Notes: a model not told the origin generated them from the letters alone. Positions 1 to 13,122 are shown, counted from the first letter of the stretch. The stretch: DNA of 64,000 nt from Lytechinus variegatus (GCF_018143015.1 NC_054758.1:4821501-4885500), one strand, 5' to 3'. Numbers and translations are program-made.

Positions 1-429
1 AAGGACCACAAGCCTGGTATGTATAGGCCTTCAGGAATTTATCAACTGGGAATGGCAAGACTACCTCTTATGGGAAGAGCTATTTCTATACTGATTATTC
101 AAACTTTCTGATAACAAATCATTTTAATTACATGTCAAACATTTACAATTTCGCTGTTTTATTTCAATCGAATAAAAATACTCGATTATAGACTCGCCAT
201 GGATATTGGAGTATGACAATTTATATAAAGCTTCTGTATTTACCCCAGCTTTCAACAATTATTAATTAAAGTTTGTGAACTAGCTAAAAGCTAGTATGGA
301 ATTGGACAAAAATAACAACTCTTCATCATATTATGATCATTCATTTCAATCATTTTTATTATCAGTCCCATATCGTGAATTATGTGTGAATAGTATGATT
401 TCGAAAAATTTTGTGGGATCAAACACGGC

Positions 430-655
430 ATGTGGGGCAAAATTTCTACACAATTTCGAGTGAGCGAAGGAAGCGAGCAAAAAAGTCGGACCTCAAATTT
501 GGAATTGATTTTTCCCGGAGATTTTTTTTTACATATCAGGCTAGGATCACAATTACCATTTCTCTTTATATTTTCTTTCTAATTTCCCTTTTTTCGTGAC
601 GAGAAACTTTTGACTTTTGGGGCCCCCTATGCCCCCCATCTGTGCACCAGTGTAT
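430..655. repeat. Dispersed repeat with GAGCGAAGGAAGCGAGC core
   Basis: The segment holds the core gagtgagcgaaggaagcgag and ends in a C-rich stretch followed by ctgtgcaccagtgta. Related sequence recurs near 2078-2297 and 4626-4866, which supports a dispersed repeat. The 62-residue reading frame across it has no recognisable content. The rest of 1-1084 shows no gene. A perfect DR1-type motif (TGACCTTTGACCT) lies at 773-785. Confidence 0.4.
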
Positions 656-1084
656 GAGTGTGCTATTCTCTCATAATCTAATAAACAGGATGAAAAAGTC
701 TAAAATGTAGAATTTATATGGTTGATCCGGATGAATACTTTGCCCTATAAGTTGTTAAGCTAACATTGAAATTGACCTTTGACCTTCCGCAGAAGCAAAT
801 GTTTTCGAGTTAAGAATATCAGTGAAATAGGCGGCGATAGGAGGGGTGTATCTCCCTGATTTCCAAAGTTTGAAGAGTAGACCAAAAATCGAATAAAATA
901 ACTGACAGTGATCAGGAATAGGTGATTAAAAAAGTTCGATTTTAACAGACTAGTCGTTATGAAACAAAAGACACCTTACAGGCAATTCCATGATTACACA
1001 CCAAATTTTACAACAACCGCGGATCTCGGATATTCCATACGAGCACCCCCCCAAATTTTGTATACTAGTTGATAAGTAAAATAT

Positions 1085-1330
1085 GTGGAAGCCTTGTAAT
1101 CAGAGGATCATGAGTTCGAATCCCATCGTAGTCTAGCATCATTTGGCAAGGTGCCAATCCAGACTTTGCCACTCTCCACACAGGTGTTAAAATGGTACCC
1201 GAAAAGATGCTAAAGCCTATGATGTAGTAAGGAAAGCTATTGATTCTTGAAACTCTTGTGTGCTCCCCAGGGAGTGGAGAATCCGATGACCGGGGCAATA
1301 ATGATTACAATGTAAAGCGCTTAGAAACAC
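1085..1330 (+). repeat. tRNA-derived SINE, diverged
   Basis: A B-box-like segment (catgagttcgaatcccat) follows a tRNA-like head. It is followed by a non-tRNA body (ggcaaggtgccaatccagac, then aatggtacccg) and the tail motif acaatgtaaagcgc. The organisation matches the better copies at 11990-12295, 26448-26728 and 54710-54930. It cannot fold as a functional tRNA. Confidence 0.55.
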
Positions 1331-1434
1331 AAAATATTAAGCGCTTTTATTGTTATATATTTTTTAGAATTAACGTTATAATAATTTATATTTTCGTTTG
1401 TTTCCCTCTACATTTTGCAGACTTCATAGCAAAC

Positions 1435-1857
1435 ATGCCACTATCAACTTTAGATCTCAGACCGAAAATCGACTACGCCCAAAACACGTATGGCGACCAG
1501 AAATACAACATCATGCATCTCATCAGCCTTTGCAACCAAGACTCCACCCAATCACCATGGCAACAGTCAAAGGGGAGTACCCAGATCACCCAAATACACA
1601 GCATCAAACTTCCAACCTTGAACTCGTCGGGTTTCGCCAATCAGAGCAGTGCAGTGTACGCGTCATCTTCGCAGCCACGCCTTAATCTACCGAGCGTTGG
1701 GCGTGGCATGGTCCACAGTACGCTGATGCCGTTTTCTTCGTACGGCAAACCGACGTGCGGCTATTTCTTCACAAGGACGACGGAGCATCGAAAAATGAGG
1801 ATGGGGATTCCCCCTAAATTTGGGTACCTGAACGTTTCTGCACCGCCTATGAGATAA
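1435..1857 (+). CDS. Small protein of unknown function, paralogue of the 5625-7452 gene (last exon)
   Basis: I do not recognise the family. The frame gives 140 residues from the ATG at 1435, just after a good acceptor (ctctacattttgcag, exon from 1421), to TAA at 1855. The frame is open back to the acceptor, so coding may begin in an unseen upstream exon. The first half is Ser/Gln-rich and unstructured. The C-terminus carries KPTCGYFFTRTTEHRK followed by MGIP, nearly identical to the end of the protein encoded at 5625-7452, so the two are tandem paralogues. The small size, basic charge and scattered aromatic and proline residues resemble ciliary microtubule inner proteins, but that is a guess. 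No signal peptide or membrane segment is visible. Confidence 0.6.
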   Translation: MPLSTLDLRPKIDYAQNTYGDQKYNIMHLISLCNQDSTQSPWQQSKGSTQITQIHSIKLPTLNSSGFANQSSAVYASSSQPRLNLPSVGRGMVHSTLMPFSSYGKPTCGYFFTRTTEHRKMRMGIPPKFGYLNVSAPPMR

Positions 1858-2077
1858 ATCGTCTTAAAAATGAACATAATGAACATATTGAACAGAATAA
1901 TATGAACAGTGGTTTAGGTACTGCCAACAAAAACGTTTGAAATATTTTCGCTTATAAGTTGTGTATATAATGTACATTGTTTTATGATGAAACAGCGTAT
2001 TATGGCATAAGATGGTGGAGGCCAATATCATTCAAAATTCTATGAAGATATTTTGATCAAATTACCCATCTTCACTC

Positions 2078-2297
2078 ATGGCCATACGCAGGAATTCCTT
2101 TTTTTTGGGGGGGGACAAGATGCTTATTTTTTTAAAAGAAATTCCAACGCGAGGAAGCGAAGGGACCGAAGCTCTCATTGGGGCACGTTTGCATTTTGAA
2201 AAAGTGAGATTGAAATATTTCGTGCACTCTTTTTGGTGATTTTTTGTTGAAATTTTCAAAATTTCTGCTCCACCCCCCCCCGCTGTGTACGGCCATG
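2078..2297. repeat. Dispersed repeat with inverted ends and poly-G/poly-C runs
   Basis: The left end (ggccatacgcaggaatt) is loosely inverted at the right (ctgtgtacggccatg). Inside are a G8 run, a C9 run and the gcgaggaagcgaaggga core shared with 430-655 and 4626-4866. No coding content. Confidence 0.4.
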
Positions 2298-3138
2298 TCT
2301 TGTTTGTTCTTTGGCTGATTACTAGTATACGAGCAAAATTGGGTATAATAAGTTCGTTCAGGACTCTGATTATGGTCCGGAGAAGTCTATTATCAGCCTG
2401 GTAGGAGGTGGATGCAATATCATAATGCTATGTTAGGCAAACACAGAACAAAATGTATGTGACTTTTCTCTACTGTTCTTCTATTCTCCCTATTCAAACT
2501 ATAAAGACTTCTCATTTTGATATGAAGTAAAAAAATGGACAATCATAAGAGATTATAATATTGGCGATGATGATGTTTATGATGAAAAGGATAAGGCAAA
2601 AACAACGAAAAGAATGGTGTGGTAAAGATGATGTTATCAAACTGCATTGTTAATAATGATGATGATTATAATTTTTTTTTGATGATGATAAATTGTGATA
2701 AAGATAATAGTAATGATAGTAATAACAATAATTTCGTATATAAAAAAATAATGATTAGAATAGTAATGGAAATGGTGATGCTGATATATAATAATCACAA
2801 AAAGTGTAAAGTGATTATTATCAAAATGTACAAATTTCTGTTACCTATCATGTATAAAAAGCTAATATGCCAAATCTTCTTTTAAAGTTGTGGTTCTTGT
2901 AAAAAATATCTGTGAATGTTTTTTTTTATTAAACCATTTGTTTCATGTATTTTCAACAATAAACTGATGATCGCAGTTTATTTTTACGTTATTTTTCATC
3001 ATGTATTTTTCATGCATTACTGAAAACCATGTAGTATTCGTTTTAATGTTGAAGGAGGGAGGGAGAGAGAAAGAGGGTTAGGGTGACAATTTTTTTTTTC
3101 ACCATTTATTCAATAATTCGTTAACAGGGGCTAGACCC

Positions 3139-3254
3139 GGAGAGCGTTTCATAAAAGTACCAGTCGAATGTTTTATCCGACAGTTACTAAGGTAACTTGG
3201 CTTCTAAACCAATCAAAATCAAAGAAAGTTGTCAGATCTGATGATACGCTCCCC
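3139..3254. repeat. MITE, same family as 40312-40451
   Basis: It starts ggagagcgtttcataaaag and ends gatacgctcccc, an imperfect terminal inverted repeat. The interior gttttatccgacagttacta is almost identical to the copy at 40312-40451. It is non-coding. Confidence 0.6.
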
Positions 3255-4625
3255 AGGATTTTTGGCTTGGGAACAACTTGCTTTTCGAAAGTTATTCTTT
3301 TTTGTTATTTCAATGTTTCTCTCAAAACAATCAAAATTCAAAAAGTAAAAATGCCGTTAAAACAAAAGTGTCCCCCTCCCCTTCGAAAGTGAAGATTTTT
3401 GTTTCTTTTCCTTGGCAAAATTTTTCGTGGACGAAATGAAATCCCCTTAATTTTTGGTTGACCCCCCCCCCTTTCTGAAAAATCCTGCATGGATCCGCCC
3501 CTGATTATACCAATTATACAAATTGAAAATAAATTTTCGTCGATAGCCGGAAAACAAGTAAACAATCAAAGGTGATAATTAGAACGAGGGCATAAAAATA
3601 ATTTAATACTCACGCGATACTCTGTTGTGTCTGTTTCGGTTCCCCGTATGGCCCAAACAGATCAGTTGATTGCACCGTACGGGAGACTAGGGCGGTGTAC
3701 ATGGGAGGGCCCGGTGGGTCCCAGGTTCGAACGTCTGCCGGAACAGCAAGCATCCTTTATGGTCCCCAGGTTATTGTTTTCAAATTTCTGTTTGGTTTAC
3801 TTACTTCAGAGTTCTTTATTATTTTAAGCTTTTGTTTCAGATCATGTTTCTTTTTGCAGTCTTTTCATTTTCCCCTCTGTTGTTATGACTTTTGTTCCCA
3901 GCATTTCGCGATCGGTATTATTTCAGGCAAGACCGATTTATTAACTTATGATAAAAATTGTGATGTCATAATTTATTGGGTAGTGTATCGTGCGCGCTTG
4001 CGCGCTAGGTACCCATGGAGTTTGCATAAATTATCGGCATACGTTGATGACGTAAACAATGCCCGAAAATCTAAACGCGCTTGCACTGGCATATTCTATT
4101 ATAAGATCGGGGAAGAATCTTTCACTTTCTTATTATGATTATGATGATTTTCTCTAAATATCAGTCAAACTGCGTCAAATTAATGTATTTCACCTCGTTA
4201 AATAGGGAAACAAAACAATTTTTATCTTCAATGTAGACTTTTCGGGGGGTTAAAGATTAGGCTGACCAAAGGAGCAAGATTATTTTTTTTTCATAATTTT
4301 CATTTAGAGTATGTCAAGTATGTTTACTCAAAATTTGGAACTCTACCCACATTTCTTTTGTCTGATCATTTTGGTGTGGGTATTTCTCACTTTTAATTGT
4401 AAGTGAGAATATGATGTAAGTGAAAAAGAGAACAAAGTCAAAATCAACAACAAAATGGTATTTTACGTCACTGAAAATATCAATCTGGTTGGTGCTACTT
4501 GTTGAAAATAATAATTATAAAAATATAGTATATCTCTAAGAGTGAAAGTGTAAAGCAATATTTTCCTAAAATTCCACACACGCAAAATATCCATGCTTGA
4601 TTGACATTTTCATTTTATTTTTCAC

Positions 4626-4866
4626 CAGTGGCGTAAGGAGCCAAAAATTTTGATGGGCCAGATATGGACAGGTGTATCCGGCAAAATTTATAAAATGTTA
4701 CCAGCGAGCGAAGCAAGCGAGCACAAACTTTGACACTTGTATTCAAAAATCAAAGTTTGTGATAGACTTTGACATAATAACAGATTATAATTCCTATTCT
4801 CTTTTTTTTTCTCATGGTCGTGAGTTTTCTTTTCCCCGCTCCCACCATCTGTTTGCCACTGATTTT
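4626..4866. repeat. Dispersed repeat with GAGCGAAGCAAGCGAGC core
   Basis: It is bounded by ccagtggcgtaagg on the left and a loosely inverted ctgtttgccactg on the right, with the core cgagcgaagcaagcgagc. It is the third copy of the repeat seen at 430-655 and 2078-2297. No gene is visible between 1858 and 5600 apart from weak frames without family similarity. Confidence 0.4.
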
Positions 4867-5624
4867 CACAAAACATAAGGCCAAGCGTTGGCCTAATAGC
4901 TGTGCAAATTTATGTTTGTAATTATACATTAAAGCGCTCTTATTCAAATGCAAAGTACCCCCTACAGAATAAAATAGGAGAGATCCAGTCATGCATAATA
5001 AGCTAGTAACGATACGCTCTTACGCTAGCAACAAAGGGCACCGCACTTTACTAGTTTTTGCCAAAGTCTCCGGGGCATTTTGAAACTAGTCCAGGATTTG
5101 CAATCACTTGCAAAAAACATGATTTTTTTTATATCATTTTATTACTGTTATTTAAGATTAATAAGTAGGTATTACAGCAGTTTCCTTTCAATCTCACTTG
5201 TCGATAAATCAATCAAAATATTCACATAACCGGGTTGCTAGTTTAGTAAAGGGTCTCCGAAATGAAACTAGACAAGCCATTGTGCGCATGTCTTTTGTGT
5301 CTGGTGGGGCGCGCGTCTAACAATACAATAGTCCGGGGACAATACAAGAGCTAAGCAAAAGCCAGAAGTCAACAAAAGAATTACATTTCATTTAATAACA
5401 TTAAAAATATCGATAAATTGTAAAAAGTAACAACAAAATACGAAGAATAATAAGTGAAAGATTGTCATAGTTGACTGAGTGGGCTATTTTTGCAAAGAAA
5501 GTGACAGAAATCGACTTGATTTGAGCAGTAAACAGCGATTTGGCGGTGGAATTGATTCCAACTTTTGCAGACGACATCACACCCGTTTACTTTCTCCCTC
5601 GCTTGCTTCACCACCGCCGCCATC

Positions 5625-7452
5625 ATGCCTAACTCAGGCTTTCAGGGGCAGATCAACCAGAAATTCTACGGGACACATAAGGGGGACCTGGTCCCGCTTG
5701 GAGACCGGTATGTCTCGGGGAACCTCCCAAATCCTGCATTTTGGAGGAGATTTATTCAAGAACCAGCGTCAAGTTTTGAAAGTTCGAGTCCCAGGGTTCT
5801 GACAACGACAGAAGTTCTTGCCCCCATTCGGCCGAGCAACGTCTACGCCATGACAATCACTAAAGACAACAGGTAAGAAAACCTCGCCGTTTCCTTCTTT
5901 TTTATATATTCTAATTAATTATTGGTTCATTGTGTTTTCATTTAGTTTTCACTTTGCAAACACATTTTCCCCCCTTTTTAAAGAGAGAGATAAGGGTGGA
6001 ATGTATATGCATAGACATTAATGGCAAAATTTTAGAGGGGTGTTCATGTTGTTCATGATTCGTATGTTCACATAATGTTCAACCATTTACTCCTTCCCCG
6101 AATGACTCCAATAGTCCTATATAATTATGATCCGACTATTCTAAAGATTCCACCAACATGTGATTGCATTTTATGTGTATATCAAAAACCCAAACAATCC
6201 CCCCCCCAAAAAAAAAAGAACAACAACAACAACACGTATTTAACATCAGCATTGACGCAACATGCATAATTTAACTCAGGTTTTTTCAAATGGATCCGTC
6301 TTAAATTGATGAGTTTGGTAATGAACAAAAGTAAAACCCATTTTCTAAGAACATTTCGAATAATTTTGTATATTTTGGCGGTCGAAATATTTGCTTTAAA
6401 CATCTTCACAATTAATTAAAAACAACAAATTTATTGACGTCGTCAACCTGAACTGTTTGTTATCTAACAACTTTTAGCCTCTTTTTCTTGTATTTATTCT
6501 TTCAAGAAAACAAAATGGAGATGCATATAGTCTTCCTAATCAATTGATGAATTTTATTGAAATTTTGATTTTTTTTTTGTCCATACCACTTTTTACTCCA
6601 TTTCGATTAAAAACGTCAGTATGTTTTTTGACCCTTCATCTGTTTCACCCTTCATGGTAATTGAAAACAAACAAGGGTTGGCATTTGAACTAATCAATAC
6701 TGATTGTTTGTGTAAATGACACCATTGTTGTCATCACAGAATAAGCTCAACGTAACATCGATATCAATCACCTTGAACCAAAGGACGATGATGAAACATT
6801 GATTTTACACAGTCAACACAATTGAGTAATCAGAGAAGTGTGTGACATGTGCATGATACCGCGTCGGTTTCCGCTAAAATTGCTCCAAAAGAAACGATAT
6901 TCTGTGTAATTTCACGTGTTTCAAGCATTTTGTTAAAATAGTAACATTTGATTGCACTAGTATTCATGTATGACATATTGTAGTGCAAATAATATAAAAA
7001 AATGTTTTGTTTATGAGCGGTGTCACATGCAGAGGCGTAGGTGGGTGTGGTCGGGGGGAGGGGGGGCAGGTGGACGGTTTTTTGTTGTTGCTGTAAGCTT
7101 CACCCTCCGTATTATTATTATTTAGTTATTGAATCTTTACTTTTGCCCTTTGTTTTATTGCCGATATAGGTCAACGTCAAATACTCTACCAAGACTGGAA
7201 ACGTCATCAACCCGCTCGACCAATGAGGGCTCAGACCACGCCCCTTCTCTCCATCCAAAGAAGCCACCCACCTCACTGGGTAGGGCTCGAGACTCGAACA
7301 TACCACTGGTCGCCCTTAACTCGCTCGCTCCTTTTGCCACAACGTACAAACCAACTTGCGGATATTTCTTCTCGAGGGCGACAGATAACAAGAAGAAACA
7401 GATGGGCATTCCAGCAACAGATCTTGTGAAATACCGCTACTATGTGAAATAA
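5625..7452 (+). CDS. Small two-exon protein of unknown function, paralogue of the 1435-1857 gene
   Basis: Exons are 5625-5872 and 7170-7452, joined in phase 2 across AG|GTAAGA and gatatag|G to give 176 residues. The ATG at 5625 is preceded by gccgccatc, a good Kozak context. An acceptor-like ttttgcag lies ~60 bases upstream, as in the 1435 gene, suggesting a 5' UTR intron. Exon 1 contains GDRYVSGNLPNPAFWRRF and TTTEVLAPIRPSNVYAM. Exon 2 is Ser/Pro-rich and ends with KPTCGYFFSRATDNKKKQMG, matching the neighbour's C-terminus. The PNPAFWRRF segment vaguely recalls the aromatic motifs of PIERCE-type microtubule inner proteins, which is too weak for a name. No signal peptide or transmembrane segment is visible. 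The exon structure is convincing; the function is unknown. Confidence 0.75.
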
Positions 7453-8227
7453 TAGTTTATCTTCAAAACACTGGACTTCTCCAAAGTGACTTTTATCAAA
7501 CTCTGTATATAATTAGAAAGTATTACGGACCTATATACTCAAAGAGTTGGTCTTTAAAACCACTGTTTATTGCATGCTTGCCTGTTTTGAACTGTCTTCC
7601 TTCGTGTGTCTTTCATGAATATCTTAATATTGTTATGTGCTAATTTACAAACGTGTATATAGTAAAGTATTATATTTGCATGCCAAATTATTATCCCTTT
7701 TTGTCTTTTAATCTGTCACGTCAAGAGCGCGTGTTGCCTGCTTGAGCTACTAAATCTCTATTTAATTGCACCCCTCTTCGGGTGACTCCTTAACTTTAGA
7801 GTGAGATTTGTATTTTATGAGTGTGAATTTTAGCAACTTTTGAAAGAAAATACATAAAAAGACGCACAGATAACTCCAAAATGTCCGGAAGCCATCTACA
7901 ATTAAGCTGGCCACGTTGATTTTATAGACTTATCGTCGACATCGTGATCGAGATACTGTCTTGCCAAAGTCAACTGATAAAATGTTTAATGTCGTCATGG
8001 CAATTTATGTTATTGTAATCTCCTGCGTTTTTCGCGCCATGACAACGTTGGCAAATAATTTTTATGAGTTAGCTTGCCAAGAAAACTTTACTCGATGTGT
8101 CGACTGACACAGTATTAAGTCGACATGGCAATTATTTCCATCTCGTCAAGTAGATGGAACTCCATAAAATGAGCTTAAATCCACTGTACAAAGATGTACA
8201 GTACACTCCAAATAGGCAGTTCCTTAG

Positions 8228-8440
8228 GGGGTGTTACAAGAAAATATTTGCGATCGATTGCAAATATTCTGTTGCAATTTTACAACTGATAGATCAACGT
8301 TAGCTGTAGCAAATCAGATTAAACTCCGTGTTTCAAGGAGCAAATTAGCAATCAATCACTAATTTGCAATTAACTGAAAGACATTGATTTAGGGATCGAA
8401 AATTGACTTGCAATTGATCGCAAGTTTCTTGGAACACCCC
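8228..8440. repeat. MITE with ~35-bp terminal inverted repeats
   Basis: The left end ggggtgttacaagaaa, followed by gcgatcgattgcaa, is mirrored by ttgcaattgatcgcaag and then tttcttggaacacccc at the right. It is 213 bp and non-coding. The rest of 7453-9230 shows no gene. Confidence 0.75.
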
Positions 8441-9233
8441 ATTAGTCTCACTAAGAGATCAGAGTAATTAGGCAGACTAGCTCTTAAAATTGCATTCGGA
8501 TAAAATAAAGATTGCCGGATAAAATAATGTCCAGTCATCAATCACTCCGCAGTCTCCACTTCTGCTCCTAGGTCGACGTGGACTCGGAGATGCTCTTTTA
8601 GGGTCTCTTTTTAAAACTTTGTTGTCATCAATAAATGAATATCTAATTTTGGATTTGTTTGAATATCTAAGTTCTGTTGTACCTCAACTTTTTCTGCAAC
8701 GATATGGTTTATACAAGGACGGAGTTAAGCAAGTTTTAAAAATGAAATAAATATGTAGAAATCTTCCGATACCATTTTCCCTTTTTTTTTTATAAAAGCC
8801 CAAATCCAGTAAAGGTAAGCATGAACATGTCATGCTATGGGGATGGGACCTCAAACCCAATGCCTAGGGGCATAAGCTTCGCAAGCCAATCGGGAGGGAC
8901 TGACTGAGAATAAACTTAAAATAATGACAGAAAACCTCTTCAAATTATTTTCCAATAAAACATTTTTATTCACATTTAATATATTAGTCACTCAAACAAT
9001 AATATATGTTCATAATTAACATGGTTGATATTGCATTTTGATTAAGTCAGTTTATTTGATGATTGTTTTTACCCTTTACATCGAGCTGGTTACATAATTA
9101 TATGTGTTAATGTATAAATTATGATTATTTTATTGTTTGGAAGGGATGGGGATTCTAATATGTTAAACTGTACCCGTGGACGATGCTGGAGAGATGGGAG
9201 AGGCAGATCGGGTAGCCGCAACTTTGGTTCTGT

Positions 9234-9616
9234 TAGGGGCGATTCCATACGTGTCGTACGGGACATTTTGACAATTTCAAGCCAAATGCTTGAGCAATAA
9301 AATATTCTTGTTTGTAAATGATAAAGTTATAGTGGGTAGTCCTGGGAAAAACTAAAAACCAACTCAAAAAAGAAAATGATAATGGGTAAATTTATTGGTG
9401 AAAATGTTGTGTGTCGTACGGGACGCGGAAATGTCCCATACGACACGCGAAATTTTAAACTCTAATTCACCTATGGACATGTTTTTGTTGGTCGTCAGTT
9501 TTCTGCATGTCTACTCTGTAGTACTTAAACTAATTGAAGTTCTTCGTTCGTTAGGACAGTAAAGTAAAAAAAAATGTTGTGAAAATGGCTAATTTTTCTA
9601 GCATGGAATCGCCCTA
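9234..9616. repeat. MITE with internal GTGTCGTACGGGAC repeats
   Basis: The ends taggggcgattccata and catggaatcgcccta are inverted. Inside, gtgtcgtacgggac occurs at about 9249 and 9411, with an inverted form (gtcccatacgacac) near 9434. It is non-coding. Confidence 0.65.
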
Positions 9617-10584
9617 GGAAAGGAAAAGAAAATAGGAAGAAAGAAAAAAGATAAAAAGGATATCTAAAGAGACACCTCGGTTTTGTAACTATGTTTTACC
9701 CCCATTAGATCCAAATGAGGAAAAAAATAGGTCACCTTAGGTGATTCCTCCAATACTCAACGCCGCACTTGATTGTACTATACCTGCATTTTGATAGGAA
9801 AGATTAGGCTTATATCGCCATCTTACGACATCATTCAGGATACCCCTCTCGAGAGCTGCAGCATCTAAGTAAGAGAGATCGTGATTCTGCAGAATCATGA
9901 TTTGAATCATAATTCAGAACATGATTCTAGAGTAAAAAAAAAAAATGGCGCATAAACGCTTTGATCAGGAGTCGGTTAAAAATAATGGCAAAATAGCAAA
10001 TTTTAAAATAACAGTTAATAGCTACTGCAATCCCTCAATCTTATTGGCTGATAGTTAATTTCTTATAGAAATCGTGGATTTGTCTAAAATAAATGGGAAA
10101 TGTCTAGTCGTAATGACGTATCAGTCGTACGATTGGCTACGATTTGAAACTGATTTGGCATTTACTCCAAAATAAAGGCTTGCAATCTTTCAAAATGGTT
10201 ATATTAGAATTCTTTCAATTAATTTCGACCTCAAATAAGATATGTTCCATTCACATTTTCAGAAATGTCGAACAGTCGTAAGGTGTGCGGTGGCCTTAAG
10301 GCGTTTTTTATGAACATCATCAACCTCCAGTTGAGATATTGAAATAATTCTAACAACGCTTTTGGAGTTATTGAGATCATGACGCAACATTAAAGCTCTT
10401 CTATACCCTAAACATATATCAGTCTATATGCGCTGAAACATGGGACTATGTAGATCTATGAGTTTAACAGAGAATAATTGACTGGAGTGCGGTAAACATC
10501 ACACAAATTAGAGTTATAATATTGTACTGATGAAAATATCAAGTCAACCTTGCCTTACCGCCGATATAAAGACTTGCAGTAATA

Positions 10585-13122
10585 GTGCGGTATGGTGTGT
10601 CATCCCGTAGGACTAGCGTGCCAAAATTGATTTTTTGGTTGTTTTGGCTTCAATAGGGTCCCCTTAGACCAAAAACGATGGGGGTCAAATTTTCAGACCC
10701 CTCCTTCCCTTTGTGGGGGGTCCTTTTTGGCGCCATATTGGCCTGTACAAAGCCCAATAGGATAATCCATTGTTTTCAACCTTATTTCTCACTTTTCTTC
10801 GCCAATTTTATTTTTAAGTTGTCTGAGGTGTACAAGAATGAATATTTGATAATGTTGTGAAGTCAATATTTTTTCACTTTTGCCATAAGTGGGGCGGATT
10901 TTACGAAAATGCCCCAAATTGTAAAATATTACCCCAAAAATGTAATTTTCCCCCTTTTTGGCACTAGAATTAGGACAAAAAGATTACAAAATGAAGTGCA
11001 TATGTCTTGTTGTACAGTCCAATAACAGAGGAATACATCACAAGTAATTTATATGAATATTATTGGTAAATTAATGTAAAAGTCACCCCCATTTCAGGAT
11101 TTTATGCAGTGAAAACCTAACTACAACACTAGAGGGCGCCATAACTTATCATGATGATATTAGTGTGGTACGGTATATCATGACACAGTTCCTGCAGGAT
11201 TTTTGTGCCAAAATTGTGGGGTTTTTTGGATTCACTTGGGTCCAATCTATCACGAAATGATAGGGTTCCAATTTTCCCCACCCTCACCTATTGCCTGAGG
11301 GGGAGGGGGGTCACCTATATCGAGACCCACTAAAATCAAGAGTATTAGTAATTTTGCGCCCGGTTAAACAATGAATTATTTTATGGTGTTTTATCATCCC
11401 TAGACAGCTAAAATGCCTATATCTGAAGGCTTCAAGTTGGACGAGCATCCTACCAACCATATCCCCTACACAGTAAAAACGCTGTTTAAGATATTATACA
11501 ACGCTGTTTACTATATGAACCTTACAGTAGTTGTTTAACAGTTTAAACAATCTTGTTTAATTTATTGAAGATTAGATACTGAAAATTAAACTTTGTTGTT
11601 TAAGATTTAAACACTTGTTTAAACTGTTCAAACTCGTTCTAGAGTACAATTTACGATTAAAGGACTTCTATTCGAATTGTCAATTATGTACTTCTCGGCT
11701 AATTTCCAATTACTGATAGACAGAAAAAACACATAAAATATAATTTTAGCCCCCCCCCCACACACACACACACGCACGCACATATGCACATATTCATTAT
11801 TGAAATAACATGTGATGTTTAGAGAACTTCCGAACTTACATTGTTTTTCAACAGTAGTTAGTACTAATTGACCTTAGGAATAATATACTAAAAATCTACC
11901 AAAATCTGCATTTAGACTCAGATTTCTTCACGACATCTTGGATTTTCCGACATAGACCAATGACTGTCCTTGTTATGATATGGTAATATTAATAATATAG
12001 GTATATTTACCTAGGAAAGCTACTTCAGTTCTAAAAACTGTTCTCCCAGCGGGCCTTGCCATTATTATTATTACCCTGCCTTAGATGGGCTGCCTAGGCG
12101 CTTTAGCATTCAAGGAATTCCTTCGCGCATTCAGAGAATTTCTACCGGGTACCCATTTACCTCACCTGGGTTGAGTGCATCACAATGTTGATGAATTTCT
12201 TGCAGAATGAAACTATGCCATGGCTGGGATTCGAACCCACGACCCTTTCAAAGTCAAAAGACCAATCAACTGGGCCACAACACTCGAACGGTTGTAACTA
12301 ATTTTCTGACTTTAAAAATCATGGTTTAAACATGAAACCATATTCTTGATGGATATTACATGTCCACCTGTAAATAACAGTGGGTATTTTATATTCCCCC
12401 GTTGGGGGGGGGGCGAGAATCAAAACAAATTAGATGCCCATACTATGAATCGGCATTGGAAATAATTGCTCTTGAAATGTGTCAGCTTCCAATTTTTTTG
12501 ATAAAATTACAATGCCTTGAATTTGATTTTTTTAGGGAAGTGCTTATCATAAGTTATGGCGCCCTCTAGTGTTGTAGTAAGGTTTTCACTGCATAAAATC
12601 CTGAAATGGGGGTGATTTTTACATCAATTGACCAAAAATAATGATATACATTACATGTGATATATTCCTCTGTTGTTGGATTGTATAACAAGACATATTC
12701 ATTTCATTTTGTAATCCTTTTGTCCTAATCTTAGTGCCAAAAAAGGGAAAAATAATATTTTGGGTGCAATATTTTACAATTTTGGGGCATTTTTCGTAAA
12801 GTCCGCCCCCGTATGGTAAAAGTTAAAAAACATTGACATCACAACATCATCAAATATTCATTCTCATACACCTCAGACAACTTTAAGTTATAATTGGCAA
12901 AGAAAAGTGAGAAATAAGGTTGAAAGCAATGGATTATCCTATTGGGCTTTGTACAGGCCAATATGGCGCCAAAAAGGACCCCCCACAAGGGATGGAGGGT
13001 CTGAAAATTTGACCCCCATCGTTTTTGGTCTAAGGGGACCCTATTGAAGCCAAAACAACCAAAAAATCAATTTTGGCACGCTAGTCCTACGGGAGCTGTG
13101 TCAGTGACATACCGTACCACAC
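10585..13122. mobile_element. Fold-back type DNA transposon with ~570-bp inverted arms
   Basis: The left arm 10585-11149 is repeated in inverse orientation at 12549-13122. Both carry ggactagcgtgccaaaatt, the purine/pyrimidine run near ccaaaaacgatgggggtcaa, and tatggcgccctctagtgttg in matching order. Outer ends are GTGCGGTATGG and CCGTACCACAC, flanked by TA on both sides, so a TA target site is possible. A second diverged copy of the head starts at 11163 (gtgtggtacggtatatcatg). No transposase frame is present, so it is non-autonomous. A SINE lies in the centre. Confidence 0.75.
11990..12295 (-). repeat. tRNA-derived SINE
   Basis: Read on the minus strand it starts with gttgtggcccagttgattgg and a B box (ggtcgtgggttcgaatccca). 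A body with cacctgggttgagtgca-type sequence and a 3' segment ending tacctatattatt follow. It is closely related to 26448-26728 (minus) and 54710-54930 (plus). Confidence 0.75.
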
